Shown: in pieces, positions 51,169-62,900 of the stretch
How the letters are laid out: every line of letters starts with the position of its first letter
How positions within the stretch are numbered: position 1 is the first letter of the stretch
DNA from: Loxodes magnus
Lineage: Eukaryota; Ciliophora; Karyorelictea; Loxodida; Loxodidae
Reading direction: 5' to 3'
Assembly: GCA_946699065.1 (NCBI GenBank)
Contig: CAMPDV010001056.1
Location: 86,329-150,328 of the forward strand
Length of the DNA: 64,000 bases
Program-made: the position numbers and the translations under genes
Notes under the pieces: generated by a model
The model's input: only the letters and a program-made list of their open reading frames with translations
Told to the model about the DNA's origin: nothing
Databases searched by the model: none

Positions 51169-53002
51169 ATGATTAAACAAAAGAATGAACAATTTATTTC
51201 AGCCAACGTCCCTGAAGAATAATGGGTAAGAATCTACTAAAATGCCTATGATGATCTATCAGATATGTGGCTGAAGTTTAATTTTACCCACTTTCTGAAA
51301 ATACTGATTTAGTAGAGAAAAAGACCTTAGACTAAGAAGTGATACAAGTGTTTAGAAATCAAATATGCCGCAAATATGGATAATCAATGACCAAATTGAT
51401 TGTTAAATAAAACAGAATAGTTTATTTGGTCTTCAACAATGAATAAAGATACTAGCAATTCGCATAATTCAGAGAATAAACATTCAAAGGCGTTAGAATT
51501 CCTATCTAAGCAAGAAATTAATTTGAAAACTTTGACATTCATAACTAGTCCGTTTACTTCATAATAAATAAATATTCAAAACATTAAGAAAATAATGGAA
51601 AAAATGAGATAATATGGAAAACCTAGAGGAGAGGTATAGCATGCATACCCAAACACTACAATGCTAACAGGCAGCAGTGTAGTGTACTTAGATTTAAAGG
51701 ATACAGACGAAGCAAAGAGGATACCAGAAGTAATAGACCTGAACGGAAACAAAATGAGAAGACAGCACCCAGTAAATTTTATCTGTTGCTTATGCAAATT
51801 GAAAGGGCTTCAGACCAACAATAACGAATGGTGAAAACAACAAAAAGAAAACTACATACAAGAGATTTAGAGATGCTTGAAGGAGAATTTAAATGAACAA
51901 TAAAAAAGCCAGATTTGAAAGCAAATAAGAGGATAATTAAAGAAGGAGAATAAATGATTATAGAGGAAGCAAGAGAAGAAGAGAAGGAAATAGAACGAGG
52001 AAAGTAGAAAAGTAGTTAAAACAACTATACAATTAAATTATAAAATTTTTTTAAGCTAAATGAATAAATAAGAATTATTTTCATCAAAATGGAATTGGAC
52101 AAAAAAATGAAGGCTTCAAAAGGATTTCTATACCAACTCCTCGAAGAAGGAGAGGAAACAAGAATCTATTCTCGGGCAGTCTTCTTATACTTAACCTTAA
52201 CCATTTTTTTATCTATCTTAGCAAACTGGAATATAATAGAACTATGGAGGACTGAAATAGATCAGAAGAAAACTTTTTGGTTATTCAAATATCGGAGGAG
52301 AAGTCTAGAAAGCAGGTTTCGCCTGCTTTGCACCAGGAGGTTTCAAAGTTTAACCCTTTTGGCCAGATGAGCATGGAATAGCTCATTAAGATTGTACTAA
52401 ACGTCCTGGAAGAGGTCTAAAAGCTAATGAAGGACAATGAGAAGCTAATGCAACAACTTACCCTAGCAGAAGGAATAGAGTCAAGACTCATGTACTAGGA
52501 AAGAGAGCTAAGCGCCTTTTGAAATATATAAAAATGATAGAATAGCTAATCTCAAAACTAGCTTCAGAAACAGCTGAACGGGATAACAGCGGAAAAATAA
52601 GAGAGAAATTGTAAACATTTAAGAAAGAACAAAGCGAAACTGGAGCTATAACAATGGAAATCGAAGCCTAAAAAGAGCATATCCATCAAGAAAAATAATT
52701 AAAAATCAAAAAGAAATGTTTTTGTGGAAGCGTATGATATCTTTATCGGAAGTGTTGGAATTTTAATAGAAATAAAAAAATATTGGATAAAAGAGAAAAA
52801 AAGACGAAGCCAGAATGAAAAGAATGTATTCTAATCCGGATGGTTCAATATAAAAGATTAAGAATGAACTAAGGCATATAAAAGGAAGGAAAGCCTAGAG
52901 AAACCCAAATTCCCAATCTTGTTAAAATTGGGTGGCCCAAATTTTTATATTTAACAGCAGGGAGCATGAACTGCTTTCATCCTTACGGGGTTGAAAATCC
53001 CT
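51169..53002 (+). mobile_element. LINE ORF1-like element with Gag-like zinc-knuckle domain (copy 3)
   Basis: ATG 51,169 begins an N-terminal domain of mixed alpha/beta character (…S-A-N-V-P-E-E-Q-W-V-R-I-Y…). A frame change near 51,265 leads to a coherent stretch (…F-Y-P-L-S-E-N-T-D-L-V-E-K-K…) that resembles the RRM-type region of LINE ORF1. It ends in a Cys-containing segment R-Q-H-P-V-N-F-I-C-C-L-C-K (about 51,750), like the 'HP..C..C' knuckle of Jockey/I-type ORF1. From 52,361 (M-S-M-E-Q-L-I-K…) a coiled coil, a degenerate knuckle (C-F-C-G-S-V-[TGA]-Y-L-Y-R-K-C, about 52,707) and the Y-S-N-P-D-G-S-I motif match copies 1 and 2. The last residues (L-T-G-L-K-I-P-K) align in frame with copy 2 (N-T-R-L-K-V-L-Q). 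Several frameshifts mark it as a decayed copy, or as poorly sequenced. Confidence 0.5.
52985..53002 (+). repeat. 3' hairpin conserved between Gag-like copies 2 and 3 (copy 3)
   Basis: GGGG, loop TTGAAAAT, CCCT. It matches the copy 2 hairpin at 24,063-24,080 (minus) with a compensatory stem change. It lies just before an (ATT)n tract, the position expected for a 3'-end signal of a non-LTR retroelement. Confidence 0.4.
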
Positions 53003-53017
53003 AAAACGGAAAATATA

Positions 53018-53044
53018 AATTAATATTATTATTATTATTATATT
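53018..53044 (+). repeat. (ATT)n microsatellite, possible retroelement tail
   Basis: Several perfect ATT units directly follow the ORF1-like element and its hairpin. Many non-LTR retroelements end in short tandem repeats instead of poly(A), so this may be the element's 3' tail. A simple chance microsatellite remains possible. Confidence 0.55.
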
Positions 53045-53049
53045 TTTTT

Positions 53050-53345
53050 TAAAACCGCCATAGTTGTTCGAAGGTGAACAACAAGGTCATCTTCATCAGA
53101 GGTTGGGGAAGTTAAGTACTCATAATCGACTTTATGTCTTCCTCTGCTTTGGTTTGGCCTCGAGACATAAGATTCTTAGACCTTCGACACTGGCTTAGTT
53201 TAGTTTAATTCTGGAACGAAAAAGAAATAATATTGCGAGCTTCATCAGAGGTGGGGAATTTAAGTACCCATAATTGACACATGTCGTCCTCTGCTTTGGT
53301 GATGCAATGAGACACAATCCTGCCATGTCCTTGGACCTCCAACAA
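53050..53345 (+). repeat. Tandem pair of related structured segments, possible RNA
   Basis: Two copies of about 90 bases, starting at about 53,090 and 53,238, share TTCATCAGAGG, then a TTAAGTAC(T/C)CATAAT(C/T)GAC core, then TCCTCTGCTTTGG. CAGAGG pairs with CCTCTG in both. The inner arm GAC…GTC is kept although its loop differs (TTTAT versus ACAT). Upstream of copy 1 lies a perfect hairpin, TTGTTC-GAAGGT-GAACAA. G+C is higher than in the surroundings. No snRNA, snoRNA, 5S or SRP signature fits. This may be an unknown structured RNA, or a duplicated 3' UTR of the adjoining element. Confidence 0.4.
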
Positions 53346-53399
53346 GTAGAAAAGATTACGAGTATTCTTAAATTATATCAATATAATTTAGATCACCAT

Positions 53400-55010
53400 T
53401 AGCTCACAAGCAAAGACTTCAAACATATTCCCTTTCGATAGTTTCTTCAATGCAGCTATTGAAGCTTGTTGAGATTACTATCATTTTGGTACGCTCGAGA
53501 AATTTTTTTAGTGTCTGATTAAGAAATTGTAAAATCCCTCTCCTCCTTAGTAGCGATACTATCAAGACTGGCATTAAGTAAGAGTATTATAATACTTTAT
53601 TGTATAGGTTGAGATAACAGTGTATTGACTAATACTCAATCTAATAAAGTATTCAACCATGAAATAAGCTTAGCAGATTATAAAAATGTATACCAATAAA
53701 AATGAACTGATTAATATAAATGCCAATGAATGTTGCTTCCTTTTAGTGGAAATCTCTGTACGTTTGTGTAAAAATAAACTTTTACTAAAGCATCAACATT
53801 TCTAGAAGCATTTTGTGCTATAGAGGTTATAGGCAAAATGTAGGAACGAGTATAGCTAGACAGTTGTTAACCTAAACAGCTTTCTTAGTGTGAAATCATA
53901 GGAAATGCTTCCTTTGAAGAGCTTTAACTAAATAATCTCTTCGAGAATCTTGAAAAACGAATTACGAAGCTTCAACATTTGTAAACGGAATAACCTTCAT
54001 TGAGAAAAATTTTCTTCCATGATACTAGTTCTACTTACTTTGCTAACAAAGGGAGTTGATCTAGCTTTGTATCCTTATATGTGATAAATTTGGTAAGCTT
54101 TAAATAAAATCGGCATTATTCTTATGAATAAGCTCAAAAACACATTCTATAATGTTTCCTTAGCTATGAGTTTGAAATTATTAATTATCTTCATATTAGT
54201 GAGCTTTTAAGGTAAATAGGATCTACCTTTTCCTCATCAATTTCTTAACTTTAGATTTAAATATAAAGGAGAAAATTTACGTTTTTGGCAAAAATGGTAT
54301 ATCAAGTAAAGCCTTCATTATCACCAATCTTTAAGCAAAAATATAATATTTTAAGTTCTATTGAAGTTGGAGTTTCTTTTTACCACAATAAAGCATTATC
54401 TTTGCTTATTGAACTAGAAATATCAAATAGTAATCCACTGTAGTGCCTATATTCCTTGTATTTTTGCAAATAATAACAATCTTCTTATATTTCTCCTTTT
54501 TAGTTACTCAATATTACTAAACCTTTGATATTTTTAAAAGAGGTATTTCTTAGGTTTAAATAACGATAATTTAAGTAATCATATTACTAAGTATAGCTAC
54601 CACCTTTTAATTATAGACTTCAATAATATTTAATAGCACTGCTACTATTATTTCTATAGCTAGCTCTATACTAAATAGTTATCATATCTATGTATAACTT
54701 AAATCATGTTGCATTATCAATGCCTCTTATCTAGTAAAGCTAGTATTTAAAGAGTAAGTTTGAAAACTAATTAATAGTAGTTACTTATAACTTAAGTGCT
54801 TTATATCTTAACTATTTTGCTTTCTTTTCTGTTTCCTTTTGTTTCTACTAAGATCCTTTTATCAGCTATTAAGCACTCCATTTTATTACTATTTGTCTAC
54901 TTTTCTTAATTCCCCTTTTGATTTAATAAGCCTTAGTCTCCTTTAAGCTCTTTTAATTTTCAACTAATTGTAGGCTTTAAAAAGTAAGACAGTTCTTAGA
55001 GTATTAATAA
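53400..55010. other. AT-rich region, no gene recognised
   Basis: Sequence between the structured repeat pair and the next coding-like frame. Nothing recognisable on either strand. Confidence 0.45.
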
Positions 55011-55014
55011 TGAA

Positions 55015-56340
55015 GAGTTATTTAGCTCTAGATTTATCCATCTTATCTCTATAGATGATCCTTCTCTATTAGCTTTAGAGAACATTAGCAAAATCTCTTT
55101 TGTAACTACGAAGTTTCCTTAAGGTCTTAAGGCTCTCTCGCTTTAAAACAAGAAGCTAGCAATTGATCCTCAAATAAGCTTAATTTCAGACTCACTTATT
55201 AAGCGAATTTAGATAAATCTGGCTGATCTTTTAGATGAAGTCTAGGAGTGTCTAAAGTATAAAGAGCTGTTTCTTAGTTATAGTTCTCTGATTATTGCTA
55301 GATAAACTTGCTTAGAAACTTCATTCAATTGAAGCAAAAGGATGTGAACTGCAATCATTTAAGAACAAAGAAAGTAGACCTAGTTAGTATAAAGGCTAGC
55401 TAGTCTAGATATAAGTGGAAATTAGCTGTCTTAGATTAAACTGTTTAAGACATTAAAACTTGAGCTTTTAATGCGAATTAGAACAAGATAAGACATCGAA
55501 GTTCTAGGAGAGGTTTATTGATCTTACTGACATTCTGTGGAGAAATCTGATTGAAGGATATAAAACCAAATAGGGGAATATCAAAAAAGCTTATAAGTCT
55601 CAACTCAGATTGCAATTAAATTGAAATGCTAGATGTATTTCTGGTGTAACCTTAGTAGATAGCGTCACTAGCATTATCACATAATAAGATTTTATAGAAA
55701 GACAGCAAATAATTCTAAGTCCCATCTTTTCAAAATATTTCCTTAAGCATAATCACATACAACACTTCTCATTATCCTTCCAACTAACTGAACGAGCATG
55801 TAGTGTCATTAGTAAATTTAGTAAGTTTCTTGATGATCTGTTCACTACAATTTATTAGAAGCGGCTTTTCCTGAAGCTAATTGAAAAGTTTAAAAACTGG
55901 TGTGCTGCACTTAGTTAGTAGCACTCGATTATTAGCATAATAAGATAGATTTTTAAAGGAAAATTTGATTATTTTTAAAGCCTTAATTATCTTGAAAAGA
56001 TAGACTTTTTACAAAGATAGAAGAGACTAGGAAATCTATTAAAAAGCTAATCTCTCTTTAGAATATCACAAGCTAATCACTGGCATAGTGCTATTAATAT
56101 TTTGCTTTTCCTTTTTCCATCTTATGTTGTTTAAATAGCTTTACTTAACAATTTTTTAAGTACAATAATGCTTTTAAAGGAAGGCTCAGGGAGCTTCTTT
56201 TAGTTTAATATAGGTTTCTTTTATTAATTTCTTAATTCTAATTCTCTTTTGATTTTTTAAAGGAACTAGGAGATGATTTTTCTTAAGCTGTCATTTACTA
56301 AATATCTTGAAAATACTATAAGAAGCTTTTAATTATAGTC
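55015..56340 (+). CDS. Candidate protein of unknown function
   Basis: Two long protein-like segments in + frames. The first (55,015-55,330) reads …S-S-R-F-I-H-L-I-S-I-D-D-P-S-L-L… and, further on, K-E-L-F-L-S-Y-S-S-L-I-I-A-R. After a shift near 55,320 the second runs unbroken from about 55,510 to beyond 56,030 (R-F-I-D-L-T-D-I-L-W…, later F-K-N-W-C-A-A-L). Its helical, Leu/Lys-rich make-up vaguely recalls cyclin-box or LINE-linker sequence, but no diagnostic motif is present. It ends about 500 bases before a reverse transcriptase fragment on the same strand, so it may be an upstream part of the same LINE ORF2. The function is not assigned. Confidence 0.35.
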
Positions 56341-56829
56341 TTCTACTTACATGATCCCCATTTAGATTTTCAAATAAAAGTGAATAATTAAAGTAGACTC
56401 ATTTCTACACTTTTTCTTTATAGTATCTCCAAACTCCCTAACTTCGTTTTCAAGTTATATTATCATCGCTCATCTACAACTCCTAGCATTAAGTAAGTTT
56501 AAATTTTAGATTATAGATTCAAACTCTGATTGACTTCTTAGTTATAATTAAGCTAGCTCTTGTAATTGCAATTTCTTTGTTGTTTTAAATATACTTTAAT
56601 TCATTAAATTGACATTAGATATCTGAACTCGTTTACAAAGCTTAGTTATTATCGTTTAGTTGAGAAGAAATTAATTCCTTTTTATTCTTTATTGCTTTCT
56701 ATTCCATGATTTGAGGCACAGCATACTACTTTAGATCCACAGTCTTAGATCACTACCCTTTTTCCATGTTTCATTCTGTTATTCTGCGTTTTTCTTTTAT
56801 TATCTAACTTTGGTAAACTTTCACTTCTA

Positions 56830-58330
56830 CAGCTCTAGCTTTGGTGTACTATGGTATTGTGATTCGATATTTAGAAGACAAAGCTAATGTTTTTGGATTT
56901 AAATGGAATAACTTTGATACTACATTAATATATAGAGGAAGAGCTTATGACTTAATCCTACTATCTAAATCGGAAAAAGGTATGTAGCATTTAACAAAGG
57001 AAGCAAATAGAGCTTTTAGAACGTCTTTCTTAAATACAAATACTACCAAATGAGTACCTGTATAGTTTTTGAAAAAGAAAGGAAAATAACCAAGAAAGGC
57101 TTATAAATTAAAGAGAAGCCAAGCCTTTAAAAAATAATAAGTCACTTACTTAGGAATATTATTGCATGAGAAAAATAATCTCATTAATCACTGTAAGGAA
57201 GCGGGGTTTAAATAGCTAGCTGTAGTAAAGAAAGTTGTTTATCAATTGTTAAATTTAAAAACTTATACCTTAGTATTTTAAAAACCTTTGTTGATACTTT
57301 ATTTAGCCTAAGATTGAATATGAGGGAGAATTAGTACCTTGAACTGTTTAAAAAGATATTACTTCGATATTAAATGAAATTGGTTCGAGTATGAGATTCA
57401 TATCAAGAAAAGCTTTTTAAGCAGAACCAAGATCTTTTAGTGAATCATGTTATGTAGACTTAAATTAGCTTCCTTATAAATACATCATGACTCTCAGGTT
57501 TTTAAAATTTTAATAAAATTAGAAAAGAAAGTTTGGAAAAAGGCAATTCAATAATAGGAAGGAAGAGCATTTGAAAATAACTGAAAAGAAGATAACGAAT
57601 ACTATAATGACGTGATGAAGATGGATTAAGGTTATAATATTGATTCAAATAAAAAATAAATAAGCACAAGCTGAATTATAGTTGATAAGCATGCTAAAAT
57701 TTAAATAAAAATTAGATTTTATAGAAATTCTGATCAAAGCATTAACAGAATGACTAAACGGATATCTTTGTAAAATAATTTCAAAGTTTGACTTAGCTTC
57801 CAGAATTAATATATTTTGAACTTAATAAGCATTACATAAGAGAAATCAATAACATATATAAATGAGAATCCAATCGTACGATGTTCAAAAGGAGTTATAA
57901 GACTGTGATTATTATATTGATAATCCTTATTGTAAATGTTGAGAGTATGACACTTTTGATCAGATAATGATATGTATTATAAACACTAAGGGACTGATTT
58001 TTATGACAGTTGGGAATCTTGAAAAGGAAACTAATAATTTACGATCAGGTATATATTAATTAATTTCCTAGAAAGTAATTAGATTATTTAGATCTTTAGA
58101 TTAAAATTTCCACAGAAAGCTTCTATCTTTCAGAGTGGAATTCTTTGATGTGATAGATGAGATTGGAAGAGCAGAATTCAAGTTTAACAAGTTGAAGAAG
58201 AGAGAATGATGATTTGCTTTTTTAAGACTTTGAAAATGTCCTTCGACCGAAAGAAGTAATTTTTGCAATTAAAGATATCCATAAGCACTTAAAGTTAAAA
58301 TCTAAACTGGATAAACTTGATATATATGCA
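56830..58330 (+). mobile_element. LINE ORF2 remnant (reverse transcriptase C-terminal part and zinc finger)
   Basis: The + frame reads I-R-Y-L-E-D-K-A-N-V-F-G-F-K-W-N-N, then A-Y-D-L-I-L-L-S-K-S-E-K-G-M-Q (56,943-56,990). This is the reverse transcriptase 'AYADDLILLS.S..G.Q' region with two codons missing from the catalytic YADD box. The expected thumb phrase V-T-Y-L-G-I-L-L follows at about 57,145. Near 57,900-57,970, after a frame shift, D-C-D-Y-Y-I-D-N-P-Y-C-K-C-W-E-Y-D-T-F-D-Q…C resembles the Cys/His finger at the end of LINE ORF2 proteins, with Gln where His is usual. A protein-like tail continues to about 58,330. The broken active site makes this copy inactive as written. TGA is used as Trp in several places. 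No endonuclease domain was recognised upstream. Confidence 0.65.
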
Positions 58331-58339
58331 AGATATTTC

Positions 58340-59013
58340 ATTTTTCTTCTTATATTTAAAGGTTTGAATATTCAATTCTTCATCAGATTTTCTGTAACCA
58401 TATTTTCAAATTAATTATGAACTAAAACTTTTAAAAATTTTAAGTCTTTTAAAGCATCTCTCCATAAGTTATATTCACAAGCCAATCTTTTCAGTTTTAA
58501 TTATCTTATTCAGACTATTGTTCATATGGCTGATACTTTCTGTGCTATATTTAATGCTAATAGCTGATTTGACTTAATATTGAATTAAACTTTTTGATAT
58601 TGAATTAGTTAGTTATAAACTGAATTAGCTACTAGATGTATTATTATCAAGTTACTTCTACTTTCTAAAAACAAAAAGGAAAGAGTTTTCCCTATTTTAT
58701 ATAAGATTACGCCTTATTTACCTTTCTTTCCCTTTCATTATACCTTAGCTCAGCTAGTTATGCATTTCCTCGTTTTAGTTTAATACTTTACTTAAATTAA
58801 TTCTTGTAACCCTTGATCTTATGTTCGCCCTTTTAAGGAACTGAAGATAGCTATTCTAGCCTTAGGAATTTTCTTGTCTTCTTTCAAGTTTCAAAGCTCT
58901 TAATTTAGCAAATAGTGCTATCAGATTTTTATTTATTTAACCTCAAGAGGCCTATCTAAGTTACTGCTTCTAGCTTTTTATATATGATATGACATAGAAA
59001 AATTTAACTGAAA
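58340..59013. other. AT-rich spacer, no gene recognised
   Basis: T-rich on the + strand. No motif or RNA gene recognised. Confidence 0.45.
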
Positions 59014-59560
59014 ATGGATATATTTTTAAAAGCTGCTGGCACTTATAAGAAAAAGGCATACAGTGGAGATTAATTACTATTGAATATAGTAAACGCTCAA
59101 AAAAGAAGAATGAGACAAATGTTTGGATCTAAAGGAGACTGAAACAAGATAACTACTGTCAATAAGGGATAAATTAGCTTGAATCGATACGTAATAGAAG
59201 AATGCGAGTCTAGTAATTCTAGAGAAGAATGGAGTGACCCCTTGAACATTTGAGAAAACTTATAAACTGATTCCGTGACTAACCTTTCAAAGGAAAAAGT
59301 CACGTAAATAGAATATTATTATTATTCTACTGTTTTAAAAAGACTTAATGATGAAGATTGCCTCTCATTACTCAGATCAGGATATGACGAATCTATTGGA
59401 AGAAGAATTAGAATAAATCTAAGAAAATGAGAAGACTGATCAGATTAAATAATTTCCAAGAATACTCTTACTTGTGATTCTATCTTACCTTGTGGTAAAC
59501 CTATCAATGGTGAAGCAACATAAATAAATTCATTCATAATAATACTTTTAAACATCTTAA
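59014..59560 (+). CDS. Candidate protein of unknown function using TGA as sense
   Basis: ATG 59,014 opens a frame that stays protein-like for about 140-180 codons without needing a frameshift: M-D-I-F-L-K-A-A-G-T-Y-K-K-K, then R-R-M-R-Q-M-F-G-S-K-G-D, and later L-L-R-S-G-Y-D-E-S-I-G-R-R-I. Four in-frame TGA codons would be Trp. The mix of charged and polar residues and the purine-rich strand support coding, but no family was recognised. The end is uncertain because the following 150 bases lose this character. Confidence 0.4.
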
Positions 59561-59710
59561 GTGTATCCATAACTTTATAGTTTAATGGATTTTAAATTTT
59601 GTGTACTATTCTTTTACATTCCCAAACATTCTTACTACCCCAACAATCCTCCATTCGTTTTTCTCACTTCCTTATTTTAAATACTATCTATCTAATAATC
59701 TTCTTAGAAA

Positions 59711-59955
59711 ATGATAACCTTGAGAGAAACCCCAGATAAAAAAAAGGAAGAGATGAAAGAAAGAACGCTTAATTAATTTTGCGTAACTGAAAGTGCATTC
59801 GAGATCTGGAGACAGGCATAAGGATAACTTTCATATAAAAATGGTTATGAAATCTAACCGCGTAAACAAAATGGTAGTATATACTTAGTTGAAAGTCCAG
59901 GAGATCAAGCAAATTAACTTCGAAGTATATCACCATTAATTATATTTCCTAACTA
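59711..59955 (+). CDS. Small candidate protein, or 3' exon of the preceding gene
   Basis: From ATG 59,711 the frame reads M-I-T-L-R-E-T-P-D-K-K-K-E-E-M and, later, F-E-I-W-R-Q-A-Q-G-Q-L, about 80 residues. The charged composition looks coding. A pyrimidine-rich stretch of about 150 bases separates it from the frame that starts at 59,014, so the two could be one gene with an intron. No family was recognised. Confidence 0.3.
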
Positions 59956-60876
59956 AGCATTTAAAATAGCTAGTAAAGTCTAGATTTAATTTAAGTAAAA
60001 TAAATAAGAAAAGAAAGTATAAAATGGGAAATTGAAAAGAGTAGTAAAGTGTAAAGAGTAAAGAGGAGCATAAAAAATGTTTAATTATGTAGTCTTAAGT
60101 TGAAAAATAATTATTTCAATGTGTCTTTAATATAATTGTTTCTTACCAAGTTATCAATTTCTTGCAGATTATATATAAAATTTTTTATCTTCATGAGCAA
60201 GAAGAAAAACTATTAATTTACATGATTTCCTTATATAATAGCTTTCCATTTTTACTTTAAATAAATTATAGTTAGTTTAAATATTTCAGTACCTTCTCAA
60301 CTCTTAAGTATTAACTCTTGGCATATTTAAATAGACCGTTATGTCTTTATATATAAATACCGCAAATCTTCTTTTTAATCAAGAATCAAACTTAAGATAT
60401 TTTCTTCTAAATAATGTGAATAAATATATCTTAAAAATGCTCCTTTAAACACTATGCATACACTACAGCTGATATACTCTATAGAAACGAAGCTTTAATT
60501 TATATATCTATATAGTTTACTTCAATTATCTCTTCTAGTTTATTAAAATCCATTTTATAATGTTTCAGTCTATCCTATTAGTCTTTCTATTTTTTAAATT
60601 GAAGAGCTTAAATATTTAATGTTTTCCAGCTTATTTTCATCGTTTTCTTACTCGCCTTTTAATTTCTTTACTAAACTATCTTTTTAGCAATTCATTTTTA
60701 CTTAGCTAATTCTCAATATTTTGTGTCTTTGTGGCTTTCTTATTTCTAATTACTTATTCTCTTCTTACACTTCTCTTATTCTCTTTTCCTCTTAAACTCC
60801 AAAAAAGTACTTTTTTTCTCTTCACATTTCACTTTAATTTACGTTAGTTCTTTGTGTTCAAACTTTTATGTTCCTT
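59956..60876. other. AT-rich spacer, no gene recognised
   Basis: Low-complexity A/T with T-rich patches (60,520-60,850). Nothing recognisable was found. Confidence 0.45.
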
Positions 60877-62900
60877 TTAGAAGGAAAGAGAAACTACTAG
60901 TGAGGAAGGTTAGCTGGATATATCCTAATTAGTGCCTAAATAGTTTTATAAGGCTTATTGCAAATTTCTAGGGTATGAGGTTTAATTAACATTCACTTGT
61001 CAATGTGTCAGCAGTACTGTATATGGTAAGAGTGAATCTAAGGATTAGTGATACTTATGTAAACAGCTGATAAGTAAACGAGTTGACGTAAATGAAGGAC
61101 TATGAAGAGGTTAAGTATTTTTATACGAGATCTAAGTCATTCAATTATAAATAGAGATAAAAGAACGAAATAGCAATCGCAATTAAAGAAAAGAAATTTA
61201 AGGCCATTAGAGCGACTAGATGATATTAGATAATAATTCTATATCAGAGGAAAGAAAACTCGTTGATAATAAGCTTAAGTATATACTTTGAGGAAACACC
61301 TTTGAAGGTTATAAGGATTAAATTCTTTATATCTAGAATGAAGAGAAAAAGAAAAAGATAAAATGAGATTAGCTTTTAACTTGCAACTCTGTATCTCATT
61401 GATTGTGGGTGAGTAATATATCACTTTTTTTTATTTAGCATAGAAATGCGATTTAATAGATACGCTCAATTTTAAATATTTTGATTTCCTTATTTTGTGA
61501 CTGTTTTTAGCTAATTGAAAAATAATCTTCCCTCAGGGATTCAAATGAGTAACTAAATCTGCTAATAGCAACTTTTCTATAGTTGTCTGTTATTCTTCTT
61601 AGAACTCCCTAACACAATTAAACCCTTTCCTTAGATTTCTAAATGACATAGTTAAGAAATTGAACATACAGGATGAATCTACTGTCAATAAATTGCATTG
61701 CCAAATATGGAAGTGAATTTAAGTCCTTAAATCAGTAATTTGCTAGTCTATTTATTATAAGATGTCAAAACTACTGAAAGAGTAGATTTTTGATTATGAT
61801 TCCTAAAGTAGAATATTCTAATAACTCGCTCTATGCATTTGCTTAACTTCTGTTATACTAGTCATTTCAACTCCAAAAGTTTCGGATTTCTAGTAAAAAA
61901 ATAGTCTTAGTCAACAACTAATTACACTATGCATACAAGCGTATTAATGGATATGATAGTCAAGTTCTCTTCATCATAATGCCTTTGAATTTAAAGTGGC
62001 AAATAAGCTGTAGATCCTTTAGTGCTCTCTGCATCTATTTAACTTGATTGAGTCTTATATTTCCAACGCTTTATTAGCTAATCCCGTATACTTAATAACT
62101 CTGACTACCAAAGAAGGAGCCCCTGCTTTATTTTAACTCCTTACCTCGAATAATTAATTATATATACTTCAACCTAGTTTAGATATCTATATTAGTTATC
62201 TTAAAACTGCTTAAATCATTTCACAGTTTCATTGATTAGAAATCCTAAGAAGAAGCTTATACAAACTCAGTCATTCAAATGATTTTGCTTTAATAAGGCC
62301 ACTAAAAGAATTACTTAATCAAGCTGAAAGTATAAAGATCTACCTTCAAATTTAGCTCTTCATTTGCTTACTTTTATTCCTTTTTCTAGTCTCAAGTTTA
62401 CTTCTAAAAGCTATTATAACCTTAGATATATTGTCATATTCCATTTTTATGACTTATTCATATAGACATGAGCGTACTAGCTTTTATAAGGAGCTCATAA
62501 TAAACTACATATTAGTTAACCAAAATTTTTTATTCCTAGAACATTCCTTTTACTCCTTATTTTACCTTAAGCTAAGTTTTAAACTTTTATCCCTTTTAAT
62601 GCTTAACTATTTAAGCTTGACTTCAAACTTTCTTTAACTTGTCCTAGAATCTTTTTTTACTACTGCTGACTTATGAGGATTTGTAAGCTACCCATTGATC
62701 ATTTTCGTCTTTCTACTTAATGCTTTTTATCTTCTGTTGATTCTTTCTTTGAGCTTTTTTAGCTTTTAACTTGGTCCAACTCGTAAAGTGTTGATATCAT
62801 TAGCTATATTAACTTGAAATTGCCGTTTATGCTTATCTTTGAACTTTCTGCCTTCCCCTTTTTTATATTCCACTTGAATATCTAAAATTAAGCCCCTTTA
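60877..62900 (+). CDS. Family A/B/C protein, member C: polytopic membrane protein (possibly broken)
   Basis: Similarity to member A begins at about 60,880 with the phrase E-K-(I/L)-L-(L/V)-R-K-V, continues through L-V-(P/T)-K-Q-(F/L)-Y and L-G-Y-E-(V/I), and then covers the region shared with B (F-L-N-D-I-V-K-K at 61,640; R-S-M-H-L-L-N-F at about 61,833; S-F-F-T-T-A-D-L-[TGA]-G at about 62,650). The N-terminal third is charged. From about 61,460 hydrophobic segments alternate with polar loops, the last at 62,350-62,760. Alignment with A and B needs at least two frame corrections (near 60,920 and 61,780). Third-position differences dominate in aligned blocks, so the family evolved as protein-coding sequence. 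The product is unknown. Confidence 0.45.

Noticed and set aside
53050..53345. 5S rRNA, U-snRNA or box C/D snoRNA
   Set aside because: Internal control boxes, Sm sites and C/D boxes are absent or do not fit; left as an unknown structured repeat.
55015..55330. Cyclin box
   Set aside because: Only a vague helical resemblance (S-Y-S-S-L-I-I-A-R); the conserved cyclin residues could not be placed.
57380..57410. A tRNA T-arm-like GGTTCGAGT
   Set aside because: No acceptor, D or anticodon arms can be formed around it.
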